Shown piece by piece: positions 32,946 to 41,265 of a stretch of DNA of 51,471 nucleotides. The notes under the pieces were generated by a model. That model was not told the DNA's origin. It was given only the letters and a program-made list of their open reading frames with translations, and did not search any database. Where the stretch lies: the IMG/VR virus record IMGVR_UViG_3300027899_000017, positions 1 through 51,471 of that record. One strand, written 5' to 3'. The position numbers and the translations under genes were made by a program. How positions within the stretch are numbered: the stretch's first letter is position 1; each line of letters opens with the position of its first letter. Source of the stretch: a virus.

Positions 32946-33363
32946 AGTTCCGGTAGAAAAAGATTCACCATTTATCCTTACTCTATTTGAAGCAATTTCT
33001 GATAACTTATCAGAACTGAAGATTACTCATGGAAAGTGGCCAGATAGAATCTATTTTAGCGGTCAGCTTGGAAAAGAACTCTATTCGTTTATTATCCAAG
33101 CTGGTTGGGATCTTGCAAAATTTAATCCTCAAGAGATTAGTAGTATAGTAAACAAAATATCTTTCGAATATTCAAAACCTCTTGATCAAATAGATGATTC
33201 TTCTGTTACTATGATGGATGCTCCTCTACATAATCGAGTAGTGAATGGTTTTCCTGGAGAAAAGACTATTCAGAAAATTATTGGAGCCTACTCTCCACCA
33301 AGTTTTAAAATCGAGAGAAAGATTCGTCCAACTCTTGAGATCAGATTATTTCGTAAAAAATAA
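32935..33363 (+). CDS. Hypothetical protein
   Basis: A 142-residue protein overlapping its upstream neighbour by 11 bases. Alpha/beta with an N-terminal acidic part and a basic C-terminus (KIERKIRPTLEIRLFRKK). I do not recognise a family. Similar small ORFs in this position of T4-like genomes are usually early proteins of unknown role. Confidence 0.55.
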   Translation: MRFEVPVEKDSPFILTLFEAISDNLSELKITHGKWPDRIYFSGQLGKELYSFIIQAGWDLAKFNPQEISSIVNKISFEYSKPLDQIDDSSVTMMDAPLHNRVVNGFPGEKTIQKIIGAYSPPSFKIERKIRPTLEIRLFRKK

Positions 33364-33367
33364 ATAT

Positions 33368-33559
33368 ATGGCATATAGTTCTAGATTTTTCATGCTAACT
33401 AAACTCGGAGAGATTCATCTAATTCCGACTATTGCAATATATTTCAGTAAGTATAGCTTCTTTGAAACTGGTGTATACACTCCTCAACTTGTAGTAAGCA
33501 TCAAGTTTTTAAAGTATCAAGCTGGAATAGATATTCAACAAAATCCATATAAGTCATGA
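33368..33559 (+). CDS. Small hypothetical protein
   Basis: A 63-residue protein from ATG 33368 (MAYSSRFFMLTKLGEIHLIP), beta-rich and aromatic. The frame is open further upstream inside its neighbour, but this ATG lies just after the preceding stop and is the better start. It overlaps the next gene by 4 bases. Confidence 0.55.
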   Translation: MAYSSRFFMLTKLGEIHLIPTIAIYFSKYSFFETGVYTPQLVVSIKFLKYQAGIDIQQNPYKS

Positions 33560-33906
33560 GTTATTCAAGATGGAGCAATAGCGTTTGGTATACTTTCTGG
33601 ACAGCAAGTTCAGCGAGTATGGACTTCAAACTTCCTACGCAAAAACTAAAATACGCTCAAACATTCGAGATATGCGACTATCCAAGTTACTATATTACAT
33701 TTGGTGAGTTAATGACTAAGGATATTAACACGATACTTCGAGAAGTCAAAGAGCTGTATACTGAAAAATCTCCAACTGATGATGAACTATATGAATTATC
33801 AGAGTACCTAATGGAATTTATCGATGATGTAAATGACCACTTTAGATGGCATAACTTTTTCCAATATGAATGGTATTACCCACTAAGAAATAAACTCAGA
33901 AAATGA
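33556..33906 (+). CDS. Hypothetical protein, Trp/Tyr-rich
   Basis: A 116-residue protein with many aromatics at both ends (WSNSVWYTFWTAS and WHNFFQYEWYYPLR) and an acidic helical middle. ATGA-type 4-base overlaps join it to both neighbours. No recognised family. Confidence 0.55.
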   Translation: MSYSRWSNSVWYTFWTASSASMDFKLPTQKLKYAQTFEICDYPSYYITFGELMTKDINTILREVKELYTEKSPTDDELYELSEYLMEFIDDVNDHFRWHNFFQYEWYYPLRNKLRK

Positions 33907-34142
33907 AAAAACTAATTACAATCTTAACGATATTAAGTCTTACCTCTTGTGTATCTGACTATGATCGAGTAGCTGATGCTAAAAAGAAGTATCCAAATGG
34001 CGTAGTAACTCCATCCACCGGTATTATCAAACGCGAAGGTTATGAAATTACAGTAGAGGATACTATAACTAATCAAATTTATGCGATTAGCTATTACCCG
34101 TTCTCAACAACTAAGATTTCAAGCATTGTTAACATTCGATAA
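33903..34142 (+). CDS. Small lipoprotein
   Basis: A 79-residue protein with a Lys-Lys N-terminus, hydrophobic core (ITILTILSL) and lipobox LTSC (Cys16). The mature part is ~64 residues, polar and strand-forming. It should be lipid-anchored in the cell envelope. A spanin or exclusion role is possible. It overlaps the previous gene by 4 bases and ends 1 base before the next start. Confidence 0.7.
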   Translation: MKKLITILTILSLTSCVSDYDRVADAKKKYPNGVVTPSTGIIKREGYEITVEDTITNQIYAISYYPFSTTKISSIVNIR

Positions 34143-34143
34143 A

Positions 34144-34461
34144 ATGAAACCTTCAGATACTCAACCAAAGATAAGTCTATCCTACGAGGACGTTTCTCCA
34201 AGAAAATATAAACTTGTACGTGAACACGATGGTTTAACTATCGCTGGGAATAGAATTCTATGGATTAATTGGGAAAGCGATGGAACATTTCATTCATCTC
34301 ACAACGAACCAAAACTAGATAGGTCGTTAATTGTAGATCCGCATCATATGAGCTACACTTGGATGACTACTGTGGTTACTGAAATTATCGAACACGGAGA
34401 GAACTATATCAAATTTAGAACATCAAATAGTATTTACGAACTTTTTATAAATGAAAAATGA
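34144..34461 (+). CDS. Hypothetical protein
   Basis: A 105-residue protein from ATG 34144 (MKPSDTQPKISLSYED), the start being 1 base after the lipoprotein stop. Beta-rich, with a Trp-Ile-Asn-Trp-Glu segment and a His-rich middle (VDPHHMSYTWM). It overlaps the GT2 gene by 11 bases. Family unknown. Confidence 0.55.
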   Translation: MKPSDTQPKISLSYEDVSPRKYKLVREHDGLTIAGNRILWINWESDGTFHSSHNEPKLDRSLIVDPHHMSYTWMTTVVTEIIEHGENYIKFRTSNSIYELFINEK

Positions 34462-35158
34462 GCTAACTGTCATAATTCCTTGTAAAAACGAGGAAGCATA
34501 CATTTACCGAACACTTGAGTCTATTTCTAAACAGATAAGCTATCGTGGTGTTAGGATAATTGTAACTGATAATTTTAGTACTGACAATACTAAATTGGAA
34601 ATAATGAGGGCTAGATTAGACTTTAGTTTAAACTTGGAAATAGTCGAGGGTGGTCCAGTATCAGTAGCTAGAAATAATGGTGCACTACTTGCAACAACTC
34701 CATATATAGTTTTTATTGATGCAGATGCAATACTATTAGATACTCGTATATTTTCATCTTCAATGGCGCTAGCTAAGAAAGCTAAGTATAAACTAATTAC
34801 TTGCAAAATAAAGAGCGTATCTAATTCGTGGAGATCAAAATTGATATTTAGCGTGTTTAATTTTATACAAGCAAATCTATTGAAATCTCCATTCTCAACA
34901 GGAGTTTACTTTTTTACAAAGCGGGACGAATTTAATCGTTTAGGAGGATTTGATGAAGAGGCAACTCAGAGTGAAGATTACTTACTGAGTAAAAAGTACA
35001 ATCGTAGAGATTTTATAATACTAAAAAAGTGTGTTGGCCAAGATGATCGACGATTTAAGCAAATGGGATATATTGGATTCCTAAAACTTATAATTAAGAA
35101 TTACCTTAACCGAAATGACCTAAGCTATTTTAGAAAAAACACAAATTATTGGGGATGA
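34451..35158 (+). CDS. Family 2 glycosyltransferase
   Basis: A 235-residue GT-A enzyme. The nucleotide-sugar site starts VIIPCKNEEAYI (7-18), continues with TDNFSTDNT near 39-47, and carries the metal-binding DAD at 90-92 (VFIDADAILL). A downstream acidic SEDYLLSKK segment suits the catalytic-base region. GT2 enzymes build surface polysaccharides and lipid-linked sugars. Here it is coupled by an ATGA overlap to an LpxH-like gene, suggesting change of the host envelope sugar or lipid; this is inference. Confidence 0.85.
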   Translation: MKNELTVIIPCKNEEAYIYRTLESISKQISYRGVRIIVTDNFSTDNTKLEIMRARLDFSLNLEIVEGGPVSVARNNGALLATTPYIVFIDADAILLDTRIFSSSMALAKKAKYKLITCKIKSVSNSWRSKLIFSVFNFIQANLLKSPFSTGVYFFTKRDEFNRLGGFDEEATQSEDYLLSKKYNRRDFIILKKCVGQDDRRFKQMGYIGFLKLIIKNYLNRNDLSYFRKNTNYWG

Positions 35159-35850
35159 AAGTAGACGCAATATTTATTTCTGATATTCACTTAGGAAGTA
35201 GAGGATCACATGCCGCTGAGTTACTTGATGTGCTAAAGGCGTATAACCCAGAATACCTATTTATTGTAGGTGATTTTATTGATGGTTGGTTATTACAGAA
35301 GCGACACTATTGGACACAGGATTTTACAAATGTGATTAGAAAAATCCTATCGTATTCAAAAAAAGGAACTAAAGTTATATACGTTACAGGAAACCATGAT
35401 GATTTTCTAAGACATTATGCACCATTAGATTTAGGAGAAAACATTCAGATCGTAGATGAATACGAATGGAATAACTATTTCATAACTCACGGAGATAAGT
35501 ATGACGGTATTGTTAACTTGAAGTGGCTAGGTATACTAGGTTCGGTAGGTTATGAAATTGCGATTAGAGCAGATCGTGCAATGAAGAGGCTAGGATATAA
35601 AAAATCACTAAGTAAATGGGCTAAAGATAAAGTAAAAGATGCAGTTAAATTTATTACTTTATTTGAAGATCAGCTAGTATACCAAGCTAAGAAAAGAAAT
35701 TGTGTTGGTGTTATTTGCGGACATATTCACAAACCTGAAAGCAAGATGATTGATGGTATACACTACCTAAATTGCGGAGATTGGATTGAAAACAATAGCT
35801 ATGTAGTATACCATAAAGATAAATTTGAAGTAAAAAAAGTAATATTATGA
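35155..35850 (+). CDS. LpxH-like metallophosphoesterase (UDP-2,3-diacylglucosamine hydrolase type)
   Basis: A 231-residue protein from the ATG at 35155, overlapping the GT2 stop by 4 bases. It contains the calcineurin-like metal set: SDIHLG (Asp10, His12), GDFIDGW (Asp40), GNHDD (Asn80, His81), THGDKYDG (His112) and GHIHKP near 191. This order and spacing match LpxH-type enzymes, which cleave UDP-2,3-diacylglucosamine in lipid A synthesis. A phage copy might redirect lipid A precursors, or act on a different pyrophosphate. The family call is good; the substrate is not shown. Confidence 0.8.
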   Translation: MKVDAIFISDIHLGSRGSHAAELLDVLKAYNPEYLFIVGDFIDGWLLQKRHYWTQDFTNVIRKILSYSKKGTKVIYVTGNHDDFLRHYAPLDLGENIQIVDEYEWNNYFITHGDKYDGIVNLKWLGILGSVGYEIAIRADRAMKRLGYKKSLSKWAKDKVKDAVKFITLFEDQLVYQAKKRNCVGVICGHIHKPESKMIDGIHYLNCGDWIENNSYVVYHKDKFEVKKVIL

Positions 35851-36092
35851 ATTTAGAAGAAAGTGTTGAAATATACGATGATCAAACCTCTAGTATAGAA
35901 CGCACCAGTTGTACTTCTAGGTTTATCATTCTTGCAGAAAGTTTTTCTGGACATTGTTGTTTTGGGTACTCAATAATTGATACATCAGCAGGCGTAGCGA
36001 GTTATGGGTCTTGGAAAAAGCCAATATGCGAAACCTTCGATAAGGATGAGGCAGTAATGGTTTGTTATGCACTCAATCAACAGCTTAAGTAA
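35847..36092 (+). CDS. Small hypothetical protein
   Basis: An 81-residue protein overlapping the phosphoesterase by 4 bases. It has several Cys (RTSCTSRF, GHCCFGYS, KPICETF) and could bind a metal. Acidic and compact. Family unknown. Confidence 0.55.
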   Translation: MNLEESVEIYDDQTSSIERTSCTSRFIILAESFSGHCCFGYSIIDTSAGVASYGSWKKPICETFDKDEAVMVCYALNQQLK

Positions 36093-36111
36093 AATTTTAA
36101 TTTAAAAAGCC

Positions 36112-36360
36112 ATGGGAAGAATTATACTAGAATTTGATACAGCTGAAGAATCACAAGATGCAAGATTAGCGTTGGACGGTTGGAAATGGAAAATGGCTAT
36201 GAGTGATCTAGATCAACGATTACGCGGTACAACTAAGTATGCTGCAAGTTTAGTTAATCCATCAAAGGAAGCTACTAGTGAAGAAATAGACACAGCACAT
36301 AAAGTGCGTGATGAAATAAGAGAGATACTTAATAGTTATAGTTTAAATTTAGAAGACTGA
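36112..36360 (+). CDS. Conserved small phage protein upstream of thymidylate synthase
   Basis: An 82-residue protein starting IILEFDTAEESQDARLALDGWKWKM, followed by a helical DLDQRLRG segment. I recall this LEFD...ALDG...WDLDQ.LR pattern as a small protein common in diverse phages, often near nucleotide-metabolism genes. Function unknown. It lies 23 bases before thyA. Confidence 0.55.
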   Translation: MGRIILEFDTAEESQDARLALDGWKWKMAMSDLDQRLRGTTKYAASLVNPSKEATSEEIDTAHKVRDEIREILNSYSLNLED

Positions 36361-36383
36361 CGATGAAATAAAATTAAGATACA

Positions 36384-37610
36384 ATGAACAACCTAGATAA
36401 AAAATACACAGAACTCCTTCAAGATATACTTGACAATGGGGTAGAAAAGAAAGATAGAACTGGAACTGGTACCTTGAGTGCATTTGGTAGACAAATCCGT
36501 CACAATATGTCTGAAGGTTTTCCACTACTTACAACCAAGAAGATGGCGTTTAAAACTATGGTAGTTGAATTACTATGGTTTTTAAGAGGTGATACAAATA
36601 TTAAGTATTTGGTTGATAATGGATGTCATGTGTGGAATGGTGATGCCTATAAGAATTATGTAAAAGCTTTTAATGAAGGAAAGGTTGGTGGTTTATCACC
36701 AATGGTAAAAGGCGTAGCTGATAAAATTATCCCAAAAGAAATTTTTATTGATATGATTGAAAATTGTGACGAATTAGGTTCAGGAGAATTTGCTAAGACG
36801 TGGGGTGACTTAGGTTCAATTTATGGTAAACAATGGAGAAATTGGAAAGTAACAACAAACGATGAGCAATCACCTAATTTTGAAAATGCAGAAACTTCAA
36901 TAGACCAAATCGCAAATCTAATCAACGACCTTAAAACAAACCCAGACTCAAGACGTTTGATGGTTAGTGCTTGGAATGTAGGTGAATTAGACCAAATGGT
37001 ACTTCCACCTTGTCATTATGGATTTCAAGTTTATACAAGAGAGTTGAGTTTGAATGAAAGAGTAGATATTTTCAATAATAAAAAAGAATCTGGGGAGATA
37101 ATTGTTCCTGAATTTAAGACAGTTGGGGATATGAATGGATGGACAAATAAATTACTAGAAGAAACTATACCAACTAGAGCAATCTCTCTAATGTGGAATC
37201 AACGTTCAGTAGATACATTCTTAGGTTTACCATTCAACATTGCTTCTTATGGATTGTTATTAATGATGATTGCTGATGAAGTAAATATGGTACCTGATGA
37301 ATTAATTGGAAACTTAGGTGATGTACATTTATATTCAAATCATATTGAACAAGCAAAGGAGCAGATTGGAAGAGAATTAACATTGGAAGAAAGAACAAGA
37401 TACAAAAAAGAAAGGGATAGTATTGCTCGTACATTTGCATCATATACTCATCAAATGTTAGATAATTCAAATGTTCCAACCCGAACAAGAGAACCATATC
37501 CACTACCAACAGTACACGTTAGAGATGGTATATTCTGCTCATCAGTTAATGATGTTATTTTAGAAAACTATCAATCACACCCAACAATTAAAGCACCCCT
37601 AAGTAATTAA
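36384..37610 (+). CDS. thyA: Thymidylate synthase ThyA, enlarged by insertions
   Basis: A 408-residue ThyA enzyme: RTGTGT (25-30), a GDLGSIYGKQWR segment near 140-153, the catalytic LPPCHYGFQVY with Cys210, RSVDTFLGLPFNIASY near 270-290 with the Asn that favours dUMP, and GDVHLYSNH. It makes dTMP from dUMP with methylene-tetrahydrofolate. Common ThyA enzymes have about 260-320 residues; extra sequence lies at ~85-135 and ~220-265. Arg codons here are mostly AGA and CGT with few CGA, unlike nearby genes, which may mean a recent origin from a host. No intron is seen; the frame is continuous. Confidence 0.92.
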   Translation: MNNLDKKYTELLQDILDNGVEKKDRTGTGTLSAFGRQIRHNMSEGFPLLTTKKMAFKTMVVELLWFLRGDTNIKYLVDNGCHVWNGDAYKNYVKAFNEGKVGGLSPMVKGVADKIIPKEIFIDMIENCDELGSGEFAKTWGDLGSIYGKQWRNWKVTTNDEQSPNFENAETSIDQIANLINDLKTNPDSRRLMVSAWNVGELDQMVLPPCHYGFQVYTRELSLNERVDIFNNKKESGEIIVPEFKTVGDMNGWTNKLLEETIPTRAISLMWNQRSVDTFLGLPFNIASYGLLLMMIADEVNMVPDELIGNLGDVHLYSNHIEQAKEQIGRELTLEERTRYKKERDSIARTFASYTHQMLDNSNVPTRTREPYPLPTVHVRDGIFCSSVNDVILENYQSHPTIKAPLSN

Positions 37611-37613
37611 TAT

Positions 37614-37790
37614 ATGAAACAACACAAATTTAAAGTAGGCGATAAAGCCACTAAAACGAGAGGCTACCGATTCCCATGTACTATCGTGTCGGTATTTGAA
37701 ACAGTAGAAGGTAATGTACGAGTAGTAGGTGAAATGGATGAATATGGACTGCTCCATATTTTTAACGAAGAACAATTAGAGAAAGCCTAA
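37614..37790 (+). CDS. Small protein between thyA and the thioesterase
   Basis: A 58-residue protein from ATG 37614 (MKQHKFKVGDKATKTRGYRF), with a compact beta pattern (GDKATK, CTIVSVFET, VRVVGEMDEYG) similar to small SH3-like folds. It starts 3 bases after thyA and overlaps the next ATG by one base (TAATG). Unknown function. Confidence 0.6.
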   Translation: MKQHKFKVGDKATKTRGYRFPCTIVSVFETVEGNVRVVGEMDEYGLLHIFNEEQLEKA

Positions 37791-38239
37791 TGGAACTCAT
37801 CACTACGTACATTTGCAAGAAGGGTGATATTGGTATCCACGACAATATGTTTGGAGGTACTATTCTCTCGATTATCGATGATGCGAGTGCCTCTTACGTA
37901 TCTCAGATTTGTGATACTCAGCGGATTGTTACCCTGAAGATTTCTGAATTGATTTTTGAGAAACCAGTCAAGGTCGGCAATCTTCTAAAGGTGTATGGAG
38001 AAATTGTTGAGTTTGGAAAAACTTCAGTTACTGCCTATATCGAGGTAAGAAAACATAATGTATACACTGGAGCCCAGGAGATCGTTACCCATACAAGTAT
38101 CAAGTTTGTTAGAATCGACGATGAAGGTAAACCGCTGCCTATCCATGAATATGTTAAGCAGAGATATGCAGAACGTTTTGAAAAATACGGTAAAGGATTA
38201 CTAAGTGAATCAGAAAGAGTACCTACCTCAATTTCCTAG
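37790..38239 (+). CDS. Acyl-CoA thioesterase, hotdog fold
   Basis: A 149-residue hotdog-fold protein with the acyl-CoA thioesterase pattern: DNMFGGTILSIIDDASASYV near residues 18-37 (with the Asp at the active site), a central hotdog helix, and strands KVGNLLKVYGEIVEFGKTSV. Such enzymes hydrolyse acyl-CoA to free acid and CoA. It would be an unusual auxiliary gene for a phage. It is translationally coupled to the preceding small gene by a one-base overlap and followed by a strong bidirectional terminator. Confidence 0.8.
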   Translation: MELITTYICKKGDIGIHDNMFGGTILSIIDDASASYVSQICDTQRIVTLKISELIFEKPVKVGNLLKVYGEIVEFGKTSVTAYIEVRKHNVYTGAQEIVTHTSIKFVRIDDEGKPLPIHEYVKQRYAERFEKYGKGLLSESERVPTSIS

Positions 38240-38301
38240 TATCTGAGGTATTCTGGAATCGTCTAGAGTACCAGTATTAGATAATAATAAGAAATATAAT
38301 C

Positions 38302-38340
38302 AAAAAAATGGGCCTTTCTAAAGGGCCCATTTTAATTTTA
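38302..38340. terminator. Bidirectional terminator between convergent genes
   Basis: A 10-bp stem (38305-38314 with 38324-38333) has A7 on its left and T4 plus a T-rich run on its right, so it can stop both strands. It lies between the thioesterase (+) and the tagged gene ending at 38338 (-). Confidence 0.85.
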
Positions 38341-39228
38341 TCTGCGAGTAGATGCTGCCCATGCGGCATTAGATAGTTCGACCATCCGTTCCATCAGATT
38401 TGGATACTTTTCGATATGCTCCAATAGTAAATTTCTAATCTCTTCGCCTATTCGTTTAGCTTCATCTCCTCGAGTACGTAGGATCTTTGCAGTATACTGT
38501 AAAAATTTAGTTACCTTATCTGCGAGTATAGTAAGATCATCACCAGATATTTTAGAATAGTCAATTGTGAATTCATCAAGTCTCTTTAGAAGAGTCCCTT
38601 TAAATGTATCAAGATTAATTTCATCGCGTTCAATCCTAGTTGAGTCTACCGCTCTTAGATAGTGGATAGTTAGAAGTGCCTCTGCAAGGCTATCCATAAA
38701 TGCCTTTGCATTTTTATCTGAATAGAAGGTATCACCTAATGTTTTTGAAATCATTAGATTTTCAATACCTGATTCAATACCTTCTAATATTGGAGTTACC
38801 TTCTTTGCATAGATGTCTCGTGAAATCGCCTCAGCAATTTCAGATTCAGAATATTTTGCAAGAAATTCTGGTGCCATGATCTCAAGTCTACCTGTTGGGT
38901 GATATACCTTTTTTCCAGACTCATCCTCTAGATAACCTTTAAGAAGAGTAGTGTAGCCATTTGACTTAATGACAGATTTTCCAGGAAGTTCTAATACTAG
39001 CTCCTCTTTGTTTCCTTCAAAATCTTCAAACTTATCATTAGGTATCACTAAGAAACCCGAAGGTCGAATGCTTGCCGTTGGAAAATACTTACGTACTGCT
39101 TGGGAAATATCGTTATTTACAGTGTCGATAGTAATAGTTGGCTCTGGTTTTAAAAAGAAGTTAAGATAGACTTCAGTTGTACCCTCAGATTCGTATAGTC
39201 TATTCCAATTAGTATAGTTAAGAAGCAT
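38338..39228 (-). CDS. Tagged hypothetical protein, candidate head cargo
   Basis: A 296-residue protein. MLLNYTNWNRLYE|S fits the tag (Trp8, Glu13). The body has beta strands in the first 130 residues and a helical second half (DEFTIDYSKISGDDLTILADK). No family recognised. It ends at the bidirectional terminator and lies 56 bases after the large tagged gene on the same strand, probably in one transcription unit. Confidence 0.6.
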   Translation of the reverse strand: MLLNYTNWNRLYESEGTTEVYLNFFLKPEPTITIDTVNNDISQAVRKYFPTASIRPSGFLVIPNDKFEDFEGNKEELVLELPGKSVIKSNGYTTLLKGYLEDESGKKVYHPTGRLEIMAPEFLAKYSESEIAEAISRDIYAKKVTPILEGIESGIENLMISKTLGDTFYSDKNAKAFMDSLAEALLTIHYLRAVDSTRIERDEINLDTFKGTLLKRLDEFTIDYSKISGDDLTILADKVTKFLQYTAKILRTRGDEAKRIGEEIRNLLLEHIEKYPNLMERMVELSNAAWAASTRR

Positions 39229-39284
39229 GTCTTGAGTTGTCGTGTATTTTTTATGTTTCTAATATTTTAAATACTTGAGAGTTA

Positions 39285-41195
39285 CTAGTACTTTCCGTAC
39301 TCTATCGTGAATGAGTTTGTCTTGTATTGTTCTTCATCATCGTCATCCTTTTCCCACTGCGCACGAAAGCTTTTTCCATCAGCATTTGTAGGTATGTTAT
39401 TGATAATCTTTGCACAAACGCCAACGTCATTCAAATTATCGCTTTCCATTTCATAATTTATTAGGTCAGCTATTCCTTTATAATCACCATCAGATAGTCT
39501 AACCACCTCCTTCTGTACTTCAAAGAATTGCGTTGTACTCACTATACGTCTAAGAGCGTTAGATAGTTTCTGAGGATTAGTGCCAGGGCCAGTTGCTGCG
39601 TCATAAATATTTTTTGCAATTGCGTTAGTCTCTTCTACAGTATAAGTAGCTGCCTCAGGTTTCGCCTCTTGAGCTTTTTCCGCTTTATCTGCATCTGGTT
39701 TAGTTGCACCATCTGTTCTTTTTAGCATGCCTGGGTCAATTACTTTTGCAGTCTTTGCTTTTGGAATGTACGCTTTGGATTTAGATTTTGCTGCATCTAC
39801 ATTAAATTTCTCAAATAGACTTCCATCTAATTTTAAATAACTTTCAGTGATCTTATCTGTGAGTAACTTATTGATAAGTTCTGCAGTAATTACAGAACCG
39901 TCCGTATCCTTTAGCTCAAATCCAGCCTTTGCCATTGCAACGATCTTCTCAGTAGTCTGTCCAAAGTCTCCGTCTGTTCCATATTTCTTAAACTTAATAT
40001 AAGTAGGGTCATCTGCAAGTACTAGTCCTAATTTATCAATCAATAATTGTTGAGCTTTGATTAATTCAGGATCTTTTTTAGCAACAACTCCTCGTACTAA
40101 ACCTTCTTTTGGAAGTTTAATATCTCCAGTAGTAAGTGCAGGTGCCTCAGCTACCACATCTCCAACTACTTTTATAAAGTCAGCAAGGTTGAACCCAGTA
40201 GGAAGACTTGTCGTTGCAACATCAACTGATTTTGTCGCAGGTTGATTTGCTGCAGGTGCCGGCGTCGGTGCTGGTGTCGGTGATAGAACACTAGTAGTTT
40301 GTTCAAAAATAGATCGACCATCGAGTCCTAGATAATATGCACGTTCATTTTTTGCAGTAGGCGCAGGAGCGGCCGACTTTTTAGTAAACATTGCGATCTT
40401 GTTCAATAGGTCTTGATTAACTTCTTCAAGAGGATCTCCGTATTTGTCTTCTAATTTAAACCCAGCAGCGAGTCCTTTAAGTAATGTGATTGATGAATCT
40501 CCAATTTTACCAGCCTTAAGTTCAGCTTTTACTTTTGGAAAAAATGGAAGTTTAGCAATTTCAGGAACTGCTCGTAAGCTAATAAACAGATCATCAACTA
40601 CTTTAAAAAGAGCTTGGTCGCTACCTAGTGTTTTTAAATTTTCAAAAGGTACTGGTTTTGTGATAGTATATCCAGCAGATTGTTCGGTTTTAGTGTCGGT
40701 AGCTGCAGGTACAGTAGTATCAACTTTTTTATCTTCAGCTTTCTTTGAAGCATCAGCTAAGATATTTGCAGCGGATGCATCTTTAATAAGTGCAGTTAAC
40801 TCTTCTTGCTTAACTGTCTGTACTGTTGCAGGAAGACCTGGAGCAGAAGTACGTGGCATGATAGTAAATGTAACAAGTTGTTTACGATCATTATCTTTAT
40901 TGATCGCATATATTACAAAGTTCTTAGTAAGATCATTTAGGCCAGGGTAATATGGTAACCATTTAGGTTGCGCTTTAATCCAGGTTAAAAGACTTGTCCA
41001 GCCACCTGCAGTTAATTTACCAGCGGCATCAATTACATCAAGGTCGTTAACGATCTTGATTTTAAAACTAGTTTCATCAACTGGGATACCTACAATTTTT
41101 TGACCGAATCCAGCAGTTTGTTTAGTTCTTCCTGGAAATTCTGCCTCGTTTAACTTTTGCCATTTTGCAAAATCTGAAATAATATAATTCGCCAT
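39285..41195 (-). CDS. Large tagged protein with PG-binding-like repeats
   Basis: A 636-residue protein. MANYIISDFAKWQKLNE|A (Phe9, Trp12, Glu17) is a clear tag. Residues ~42-140 are paralogous to the protein at 25118-26191. The middle is Ala/Pro/Lys-rich linker. Around residues 380-450, a segment with QQLLIDKLG, YGTDGDFGQTTEKIVAMAK and AGFELKDTDG resembles a degenerate PG_binding_1 domain, and a shorter related unit (AAGFKLEDKYGDPLEEV) lies near 240. Probably a packaged protein that touches peptidoglycan during entry. GATAAATAAA lies 24 bases before the start. Confidence 0.65.
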   Translation of the reverse strand: MANYIISDFAKWQKLNEAEFPGRTKQTAGFGQKIVGIPVDETSFKIKIVNDLDVIDAAGKLTAGGWTSLLTWIKAQPKWLPYYPGLNDLTKNFVIYAINKDNDRKQLVTFTIMPRTSAPGLPATVQTVKQEELTALIKDASAANILADASKKAEDKKVDTTVPAATDTKTEQSAGYTITKPVPFENLKTLGSDQALFKVVDDLFISLRAVPEIAKLPFFPKVKAELKAGKIGDSSITLLKGLAAGFKLEDKYGDPLEEVNQDLLNKIAMFTKKSAAPAPTAKNERAYYLGLDGRSIFEQTTSVLSPTPAPTPAPAANQPATKSVDVATTSLPTGFNLADFIKVVGDVVAEAPALTTGDIKLPKEGLVRGVVAKKDPELIKAQQLLIDKLGLVLADDPTYIKFKKYGTDGDFGQTTEKIVAMAKAGFELKDTDGSVITAELINKLLTDKITESYLKLDGSLFEKFNVDAAKSKSKAYIPKAKTAKVIDPGMLKRTDGATKPDADKAEKAQEAKPEAATYTVEETNAIAKNIYDAATGPGTNPQKLSNALRRIVSTTQFFEVQKEVVRLSDGDYKGIADLINYEMESDNLNDVGVCAKIINNIPTNADGKSFRAQWEKDDDDEEQYKTNSFTIEYGKY

Positions 41196-41207
41196 TACGA
41201 TACTTTT

Positions 41208-41219
41208 TTTTTATTTATC
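41208..41219 (-). promoter_or_regulatory. Late-like motif GATAAATAAAAA
   Basis: On the minus strand it begins 24 bases before the ATG at 41195. It lies in the 70-base divergent gap before the plus-strand gene at 41266. Confidence 0.5.
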
Positions 41220-41265
41220 TCAAGTTCTTAGTCTATTTGTAGCAACCATACTAAAACTGTCCATT

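Noticed and set aside
36384-37610. Group I intron or homing endonuclease in thyA
   Set aside because: T4 td has an intron, but here the frame is continuous through all motifs, and the extra segments look like ordinary protein insertions.
40444-40950. Plus-strand 168-codon frame inside the 636-residue tagged gene
   Set aside because: Antisense to a well supported gene with tag, promoter-like motif and paralogous domain.
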